Part shown: positions 34,471 through 39,889 of the stretch, one piece after another
How positions within the stretch are numbered: position 1 is the stretch's first letter
Layout of the letters: the number at the start of each line of letters is the position of its first letter
Assembly (NCBI GenBank): GCA_030612765.1
Contig: JAUWNG010000016.1
Span: 1-39,889, forward strand
Source of the DNA: Planctomycetota bacterium
GTDB taxonomy: Bacteria; Planctomycetota; Planctomycetia; Pirellulales; Thermoguttaceae
Direction of reading: 5' to 3'
DNA length: 39,889 nucleotides
The notes under the pieces: model-generated
Databases searched by the model: none
What the model saw: only the letters and a program-made list of their open reading frames with translations
Told to the model about the DNA's origin: nothing
Program-made: the position numbers and the translations under genes

Positions 34471-34787
34471 ATTCCGCTCCGTAGTCCAGTTGCCACAACC
34501 ACTTGAGGCCGCCAGAAAATTTTGCCGCACAAGGCGTAACTGTTACACGCCACTTCCAGACGGTAGAATGCATTGTGCAAAATCCATTGAACCCGTTTGG
34601 CGAGAGATTTAGGCCGTCCACCCAATCTCCCCCTCGACTTGGCCGAAAAAACCACGCTTATCCCGCTGAGTCGGGGGGGTTAATTCGTTGCGTAGAGGGG
34701 TACAATCCTGCCCGATGGTGGTTTAAGATTGTGGTATGATTGTTTCGTTGGAAGGGTATCCAACTCCACAAATTACGGGAGATCAAA

Positions 34788-35420
34788 ATGAGTATTCGAA
34801 TTTTGGTTTGCGACGACCACGAGGTCATTCGCACGGGGCTTGCCAGTCTTTTGGCGGGGACCGACATTGAGATCATCGGCGAGGCGGCAAACGGCAAGGA
34901 CGCCTTGCAGCTCGCACAGAAAGAAAAGCCGGACGTGATCCTGTTGGACATTCGCATGCCCGACACTGATGGCTTGGCCACGCTCGAAAAGCTTCGGGCG
35001 AAGGTGCCGGAAAGCAAGGTCGTGATGCTCTCGACCTACGACAATCCGACGTACGTTGCCCGGGCGGTTGCCTTGGGCGCGGCCGACTACGCCCTGAAAG
35101 GTTCTCCGCGCGAGGATCTGATCGCCACGATCACGGCGGCGGCGGCCGGCGAATCGCCCAGCCCGCGCGGCGAGCTGAAAAAGGTTGCCAGCACGATGAA
35201 GATCCGCCAACTGATCGACGATGACGACGTCCCATTGACCCAACGCGAGACCCAGGTGTTGCGCCATGTGGCCCTCGGGCTAAGCAACAAAGAGATCGGC
35301 AAGTCGTTGGAGATCAGTGTGGAGACGGTGAAGGAGCACGTGCAAAACATCCTGCGCAAAATCGCCGTCAGCGACCGCACCCAGGCCGCGGTTTGGGCCG
35401 TGCGAAAAGGGTTGGTGTAG
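34788..35420 (+). CDS. NarL/FixJ-type response regulator
   Basis: A 210-residue protein from the ATG at 34788 (GGGAG 7 nt upstream). The receiver domain is at 1-120: 'ILVCDDHEVIRTGL' with the acidic pair, the phospho-acceptor Asp54 in 'ILLDIRMPDTDG', the Thr in 'MLSTYD' and the Lys in 'YALKGSP'. The C-terminal LuxR helix-turn-helix at about 145-205 has 'LTQRETQVLRHVALGLSNKEIGKSLEISVETVKEHVQNILRKI'. All phosphorylation residues are present, so a partner histidine kinase is expected, but none is in the window. A TATGAT at 34735-34740 could be its -10. It is an orphan on the plus strand next to the recombinase gene; its targets are unknown. Confidence 0.9.
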   Translation: MSIRILVCDDHEVIRTGLASLLAGTDIEIIGEAANGKDALQLAQKEKPDVILLDIRMPDTDGLATLEKLRAKVPESKVVMLSTYDNPTYVARAVALGAADYALKGSPREDLIATITAAAAGESPSPRGELKKVASTMKIRQLIDDDDVPLTQRETQVLRHVALGLSNKEIGKSLEISVETVKEHVQNILRKIAVSDRTQAAVWAVRKGLV

Positions 35421-35433
35421 CGAGTAGGAGGGA

Positions 35434-35565
<132 letters not shown>

Positions 35566-35569
<4 letters not shown>

Positions 35570-35624
35570 GGATTAGGAATTAGATAGAGCGCCGGCCCAA
35601 GTTCTTTCTAATCCCTAATTCCTG
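35566..35624. repeat. Family E repeat E1, at the 3' end of the recombinase gene
   Basis: GGGATTAGGAATTAGATAGA on one side and TCTAATCCCTAATTCCTG on the other form an inverted repeat. The TAG stop of the recombinase (35617-35615) lies within it. A similar repeat, E2, adjoins the 5' end of the same gene. Confidence 0.65.
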
Positions 35625-36607
35625 TTTTTTGCCCGCGGGTGCGCACGCTGGTAAACCTCGCGCAGCGCCGCGTTGCTGACGTGCGTGTAGATCTGCGTGG
35701 TGACCAGGCTTTTGTGCCCCAACAGTTCCTGCACGCTACGGATGTCAGCGCCCCGATCGAGCAGGTGCGTGGCGAAACTGTGGCGTAGCGAATGCGGGCT
35801 GGTGCGACTGTCCAGTCCGGTGATTTTCAGATACTTCTCCAACATCCGGGCGACGCTCCGCGTGGTCAGCCGGCGGCCGAACCTGTTGACGAACACCGGC
35901 GCCGCTGGAAAAGGGGACAGGTCCAATTTGTGCGCCGACCAACGCTGCGCGTCGGTGCCCGCCTTCGGGCCGTTCCGGCAAATTGGACCTGTCCCCATTT
36001 CCCGCGGGTGCAGCTTCCGCACGCGGATCCAGCGTTTTAGTGCATCGATGGCATACGAACCGACCGGCGCCAACCGTTCCCGCCGTCCCTTGCCGCGGAC
36101 GCGGAGCAAGTAGTCCGGAAAATCCAGATCGGCGTCGTCCAGCCCCACCACCTCGCTGACCCGCAATCCGGCCGAATACATCGTCTCCAGAATCGCCCGA
36201 TCGCGCAGTCCCATCGGTTCATTTGGCGGCGGGGCGTCGAAGAGCCGGCCCAACTCCTCGGCCGTGAGGAAATGGGGCAACGAGCGCCCCTGACGCGGAG
36301 TCCGCAGCGGTTTGGCCGGGTTCGTTTCCGCCCAACCTTCACGCTGACCAAAGCGGAAAAAACTCCGTAGCGTGGCGATGTGCCGGGCAATGCTGCTCTT
36401 CGCATAGCCCGAGTCGTGCAAGGCAGACACGTAACCCCGCAGATCGAAAACCGTGATCTCGCCGGACGAGGGCGGACTGCCGTCGCGGGCTTCGCTCAAA
36501 TAGGCGGCCAACGCTTCGAGGTCTTCGCCGTAGCTCTTCACCGTGTGCGGCGAGGCGTTGCGCTCGGCGGCCAGATACTTCAGAAATCGGGCAACGGCGG
36601 TTCGCAT
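35615..36607 (-). CDS. XerC/XerD-type tyrosine recombinase with an internal family B repeat
   Basis: A 330-residue protein. The N-terminal SAM-like domain at 1-95 has 'FLKYLAAERNASPHTVKSYGEDL'. The catalytic domain has Arg149 ('GLRVSE'), Lys173 ('GKGRRE'), His272/Arg275 ('SPHSLRHSFATHLLDRGAD'), His298 ('LLGHKSLVTTQIYTH') and Tyr307. This is the complete active-site set, and the end 'YQRAHPRA' is typical of XerC/D. Residues about 203-235 ('EMGTGPICRNGPKAGTDAQR...') have no equivalent in the family; they are encoded by palindrome B4 and fall in a loop before 'PVFVNRFGRRLT'. The expected length without it is about 298, the normal XerC/D size. It may resolve chromosome dimers or act on another site; no dif site was recognised here. 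Confidence 0.9.
   Translation of the reverse strand: MRTAVARFLKYLAAERNASPHTVKSYGEDLEALAAYLSEARDGSPPSSGEITVFDLRGYVSALHDSGYAKSSIARHIATLRSFFRFGQREGWAETNPAKPLRTPRQGRSLPHFLTAEELGRLFDAPPPNEPMGLRDRAILETMYSAGLRVSEVVGLDDADLDFPDYLLRVRGKGRRERLAPVGSYAIDALKRWIRVRKLHPREMGTGPICRNGPKAGTDAQRWSAHKLDLSPFPAAPVFVNRFGRRLTTRSVARMLEKYLKITGLDSRTSPHSLRHSFATHLLDRGADIRSVQELLGHKSLVTTQIYTHVSNAALREVYQRAHPRAKNRN
35913..35996. repeat. Family B palindrome, copy B4, inside the recombinase gene
   Basis: GGGGACAGGTCCAATTTG and CAAATTGGACCTGTCCCC are perfect 18-bp arms around a GC-rich, partly self-complementary centre. The length is 84 bp, exactly 28 codons, with no stop in the coding phase. It adds about 30 residues in a surface loop of the catalytic domain. 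Confidence 0.9.
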
Positions 36608-36609
36608 CG

Positions 36610-36695
36610 GAGGGATTAGGGATCAGGGATCAGGAATTAGGAAATTGGAGAGATCCGCCCTCCAATCCCTAATCCCTAATCCCCAGTCCCTAATT
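36610..36695. repeat. Family E repeat E2, immediately upstream of the recombinase gene
   Basis: GGGATTAGGGATCAGGGATCAGGAATTAGG is followed, after about 20 bp, by the complementary TCCAATCCCTAATCCCTAATCCCCAGTCCC. It begins 2-3 bp from the start codon, which leaves no normal Shine-Dalgarno. With E1 it brackets the recombinase gene. Confidence 0.7.
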
Positions 36696-36697
36696 AT

Positions 36698-36937
36698 TCA
36701 CTCGTCCATGTCGGTCATCAGCGGCACACTGAAACGGGACGTGCTGACGAACTTCCGGCTCTCCTGGCGGATTTTCTGGCTCAGCACCGCGGCGTCGTAC
36801 CAGGTGAAACTCAACTCCGGGTTGGAGGCGTAACGCCCGAGCGTGCGCAACGTCTCCGCGCGGTTTGCATCGTTATAAAGAAAGACGTATCGCTCCGTCC
36901 CTTTTACCAGTGCCAATACGTTGATGTCCTGATTCAC
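36698..36937 (-). CDS. Small conserved-type protein, hypothetical
   Basis: A 79-residue protein starting at a GTG (36937) with AGGAGA about 10 nt upstream. The sequence is 'MNQDINVLALVKGTERYVFLYND', then 'AETLRTLGRYASNPELSFTWYDAAVLSQKIRQE', ending in an acidic tail. The composition and strand-helix pattern look like a folded soluble domain of about 60 residues. I recall similar short proteins in planctomycete genomes, but no function is known to me. It is upstream of the recombinase on the same strand, with repeat E2 in between, so co-transcription is possible. Confidence 0.65.
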   Translation of the reverse strand: MNQDINVLALVKGTERYVFLYNDANRAETLRTLGRYASNPELSFTWYDAAVLSQKIRQESRKFVSTSRFSVPLMTDMDE

Positions 36938-36984
36938 CGTGGAATGTCTCCTCGCGCGGCTTCCCGTGAGAAAAGGTGTATTAC

Positions 36985-37057
36985 ACGTTGCACGGAAAGA
37001 AGTGAAACATTCTTCTCGGATGGAGAAGATAGTTATACTTCCGGCCGTTCACCGTAT
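36985..37057. repeat. 73-bp segment repeated from 2114-2186
   Basis: It is the second member of the pair described at 2114. The hairpin differs in position (TCTTCTC-GGATG-GAGAAGA here). It lies about 48 bp upstream of the small conserved gene. The rest of 37058-37399 shows no gene I can support. Confidence 0.65.
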
Positions 37058-37399
37058 TAGTTCTGTTCCTGCTCTTTCTATCGGTCGCTTGGCCGCCGTC
37101 GCGCCACTCGCCCGCCGGTTTGCGGTTCGTGCGGTTTGCGTTCTGCTTGCGGTGCAAGCAGCGCCAGCAATCACCCCTCGCGAGCAGTGTCGTCTTTGCT
37201 TACGAACCGCTAACGAAACCACAACGCCACGTTTATCGGCAAAGCCTGCGTGGTTTCTCCAGCTTCCGTTGAGTAGTCGGGCAAAACACCGAGCAGTGTT
37301 TATCGGCGTGCTTGCACGCCGCAAAAACAGGGAAATTTCCCTCACTACCCAAAATGGTGGCTTGAGATATAAGGCAGCCCGCAGAAAATCACCTACCCC

Positions 37400-37600
<201 letters not shown>

Positions 37601-37675
37601 AATCCGCCATACTGGTAGTTCATTTTCTGCTGGCTGCCTAAGGTAATTAGAAATGAAGAAGCACTGGAGGCCGAC

Positions 37676-37911
37676 ATGAAAATTTCCGTTGACTTGTCCG
37701 CCGATGAATCCGAACTTTTGTCCAGCACTGCCAGCCGCCTGGGGGTACGCCCCGAAGAGCCTAACAAATGTTCGGACACATGGGTAACACTGGTTTTCAG
37801 TCTTTTTGAGGTGTTGCTTCCGCGAGCGTAGCGAAAGGAAGGAAATGATTTTCCTGATCGGGGACCAACGTGAGCTTGAAAAACTGGTTGAACAACGGCT
37901 GGCTGACTGAG
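37676..37911 (+). pseudogene. Broken small ORF, N-terminus antitoxin-like
   Basis: An ATG at 37676 (AGGCCGAC upstream, GGAGG slightly further) opens MKISVDLSADESELLSSTASR, then LGVRPEE. This looks like the start of a short DNA-binding or antitoxin-type protein. From about 37758 the sequence changes to CCTAACAAATGTTCGGACACATGGG and the frame ends at 37831. Another in-phase-like piece, 'LIGDQRELEKLVEQRLAD', ends at a TGA near 37909-37911. I read this as a gene interrupted by a foreign fragment; no toxin gene follows. Confidence 0.35.
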
Positions 37912-37964
37912 CACGAAGCCGACCGGCAGCAACGTTCGTTACACGTTACACAAGGAGCACGATG

Positions 37965-38527
37965 ATGAAAAAATCACTGGGTGCGAAAACGATTCTGTAT
38001 CCGACCCCGGTTCTCGTCGTGGGAACCTACGATAAAGACGGAAAGCCGAACGTCATGACCGCGGCCTGGGGCGGCATCTGCTCGTCGAAACCGCCGTGCG
38101 TCGCCGTCTCGCTGCGGAAGGCAACCTATTCCCACGGGAACATCGTCCTCCGCAAGGCGTTTACGGTCAACGTCCCTTCAGAGAAGCACGTGAAAGAGGC
38201 CGATCACTTCGGCCTCGCCTCGGGCAAGACGGAGGACAAGTTCGCGGCCACTGGACTGACGCCGGTCCGCAGCGAGTTGGTCGACGCCCCTTGCGTGCAA
38301 GAGTTCCCGCTGGTCCTCGAATGTCGGCTTGTGCATACGTTTGAGTTGGGCCTGCACACGCAATTCGTCGGCGAGATTCTCGACGTGAAGGCCGACGAGG
38401 AGGTGCTCGACGCGACGGGAACGCCCGAGATGGAAAAGCTCTTGCCGATACTCTTCGCCCCGGAAGTCCGTTCCTACTACGCCATCGGTCGGCTATTGGG
38501 CAAGGCGTTCTCGATCGGCAAGACGCC

Positions 38528-38531
<4 letters not shown>
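37965..38531 (+). CDS. Flavin reductase-like (flavoredoxin) protein
   Basis: A 188-residue protein; of two adjacent ATGs the second (37965) is 7 nt from AAGGAG. The split-barrel flavin-reductase domain fills the chain: '[63 protein letters not shown]' is the typical opening, with 'D.DGKPN' and 'S..PP...VS.R' motifs, and '[15 protein letters not shown]' with '[12 protein letters not shown]' the typical end. Such proteins bind FMN and act as flavin:NAD(P)H reductases or electron carriers in the cytoplasm. The gene stands alone on the plus strand. The TAG stop (38529-38531) overlaps the GTAG target site of repeat A12. Confidence 0.9.
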
Positions 38532-38664
<133 letters not shown>

Positions 38665-38672
38665 GCCGCGAT

Positions 38673-39515
38673 TTATGTCCGTCCCATCCGCCGCGCCTTT
38701 TCGAGAATCGATGGTCGGGCCGATTCCATGATCTCGCGGACGTCCTCGTAACGCATCGTGCGCCCCTCGAAGGTGCGCTTTTCGATGGCGCCGAGAAATC
38801 GGGCCTCGAACTCCGCCAGGTTCGAGCCGTAAATATGGAAGCTGTCGGCGACGTGGCAGTAGCGGCCCAACTCGACCGGCTCGCCCGATAGCTTGCCGAT
38901 CCGCGCGGCGATCTGCGACTGCAACCAGGCCAGGGCGAACATGTTCATAAACGCCGCCTTGTAGGCGTCGTTCGAGCGGAAGCGGACGTTCATGTTCAAC
39001 AGCCGCCGGCCGTCCTCTTCGACGATTCGGCACCATACGCTTTGCAGACACGCCGGATCGTAACAGGTGTTGTCTTCCCAGACCTTCCAGGTGATCGCCT
39101 GCGCCCGGCGGGTGTGCGGCGAGTCGGCCAACTGTCGGCATATATGCTCGATCTGATCGGTCGGCGCAAGCGTGGGCGCCTCGTAGCGGAACAGACGCTG
39201 ATGGTAAGTGTATTCCCAGCGGGTGTCGCTCGGGTCGTCGGGATTGCGGACGCAGTGGTCCTTGATCCCCTCGCAAACCTCCATTACGTACTCTTGCAGT
39301 TCCTCGAAGCCGCCGGGAAAGTCGCGGTGGATCATCGGCTCGGCCAGCGGATCCTGGACCGTGACGATCATCGTGGCGTCCTTGCTCGGCGGATCGTCGG
39401 CTTTGTCGTACTGGGTCTTGACGTCGCAACCGGATTTATACAACAGGACCAGGGCGTTTTCCCACGCTTGGGCGATACAATCGCCTTCGGCCATCAACAC
39501 GGGTATTCCAGCCAT
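38673..39515 (-). CDS. ThyA-family protein (thymidylate synthase-like)
   Basis: A 280-residue protein starting at the ATG at 39515 (AAAGGA 8 nt upstream). The family core is present: 'TRRAQAITWKVWEDNTCYDPACLQSVWCRI' holds the active-site Cys in DPAC, followed by 'MNVRFRSNDAYKAAFMNMFALAWLQSQIAARIG', with the Arg-Ser-Asn-Asp of the nucleotide site, and 'HVADSFHIYGSNLAEF'. The usual PCH is PACLQ, as in archaeal-type ThyA and dCMP/dUMP hydroxymethylase relatives. It therefore probably methylates or hydroxymethylates a pyrimidine nucleotide with methylenetetrahydrofolate; dTMP synthesis is the simplest reading. No dihydrofolate reductase gene is adjacent. Confidence 0.82.
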   Translation of the reverse strand: MAGIPVLMAEGDCIAQAWENALVLLYKSGCDVKTQYDKADDPPSKDATMIVTVQDPLAEPMIHRDFPGGFEELQEYVMEVCEGIKDHCVRNPDDPSDTRWEYTYHQRLFRYEAPTLAPTDQIEHICRQLADSPHTRRAQAITWKVWEDNTCYDPACLQSVWCRIVEEDGRRLLNMNVRFRSNDAYKAAFMNMFALAWLQSQIAARIGKLSGEPVELGRYCHVADSFHIYGSNLAEFEARFLGAIEKRTFEGRTMRYEDVREIMESARPSILEKARRMGRT

Positions 39516-39659
39516 GCATTATTCCTTTCCATCCATGAAAACCCCTTTCATGCCCTGAAAAATCCTTTCCAGCAAGGGCAGGGGAGGGCAGGGGGGTCAT
39601 TGTCGGATGTCGGATAGTTTTTCGCAAGGGGGTGCGTGGAAACGTTGCCATGCCACGGT

Positions 39660-39777
39660 TTAGCAGTCCGTTGAAAAAGGGCGCCACTGCTGGCTTGTCC
39701 AGCAGTGTTTTCCCGGGTGTTTCTCCCCGCACTGCTGGACAAGCCAGGAGTGGCACCCTTTTTCAACGGACTGCTAA
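39660..39777. mobile_element. Family A element, copy A13, symmetric short form (110 bp)
   Basis: The element is 39664-39773. The flanks are TTAG (39660-39663) and CTAA (39774-39777). It lacks the 18-bp asymmetric segment, so both arms read AAAAAGGGYGCCACT. It lies upstream of the ThyA-family gene. The last 112 bp of the window show no gene I can support. Confidence 0.9.
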
Positions 39778-39889
39778 ATTGCTATTTTCGTGCGGGTTGT
39801 GGTATCGTCGGCGATTGCGCGACGTGCAAGATACAGCGACACACCGAGAGATGGTGAGACAAAGCGTTGCCCGCTACTTCTTCGGCCGT

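Overview
The window looks like chromosomal DNA of a planctomycete (Pirellulales-like). The reasons are a moderately high G+C content, many dispersed palindromic repeats, a DUF5658-type membrane protein, an RfbH-type sugar dehydratase in a long glycan operon, and a type II secretion/type IV pilus-like assembly set of the kind found in that phylum. This is inference from gene content; there is no rRNA or other marker gene.

Layout. 1-3.5 kb: the 5' tip of a transposase-like gene at the edge, a small secreted Tyr/Pro-rich protein, a STAS-domain protein, a BON-domain protein, and two small membrane proteins. 3.5-12.6 kb: a minus-strand secretion/pilus operon in transcription order: a GspG-like pseudopilin with its own promoter and terminator, a GspL-like (PilM+PilN) protein, PilO/GspM-like, PilP/GspC-like, GspE ATPase, GspF, three further prepilin-like proteins and a GspK-like protein. 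13-31.3 kb: a minus-strand operon of 15 tightly packed genes (mostly 1-32 nt overlaps or short gaps) for a cell-surface glycan. It holds a CDP-3,6-dideoxyhexose route (RfbF, RfbG, RfbH), a YerE-like TPP enzyme, an SDR, a NeuB-type synthase with a KdsC-type phosphatase, two FkbM methyltransferases, a GtrB-like and two GtrA-like proteins, a UDP-galactopyranose-mutase-like flavoprotein and two large GT-C/YfhO-type membrane proteins. 31.7-33.6 kb: a lipoprotein secretin (GspD-like), separated from the rest of its machine by the glycan operon. 34.7-39.9 kb: a NarL-type response regulator, a XerC/D-type recombinase, a small conserved protein, a broken small ORF, a flavin reductase and a ThyA-family protein.

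The most unusual feature is the repeat content. Thirteen copies of one mini-transposon-like palindrome (family A; usually 128 bp plus a 4-bp target duplication of YTAR type) lie in 40 kb. Because 128+4=132 is divisible by three and the element has a stop-free reading phase, two copies sit in frame inside genes (a prepilin leader and a KdsC-type phosphatase). In both cases the intact empty site can be reconstructed. Three other copies abut the stop codon of a gene. At least five other palindrome families are present, and four of them have entered coding sequences or lie at gene ends. I name this set family A (MITE-like), B (GGGGAC...GTCCCC), C (CCCCGGGTG...), D (GTAGGGTGGGAC...), E (GGGATTAGG...), F, G and H.

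Limits: identities come from motif reading by eye. Start codons were chosen from Shine-Dalgarno spacing and overlaps. Repeat counts and identities were made by hand.
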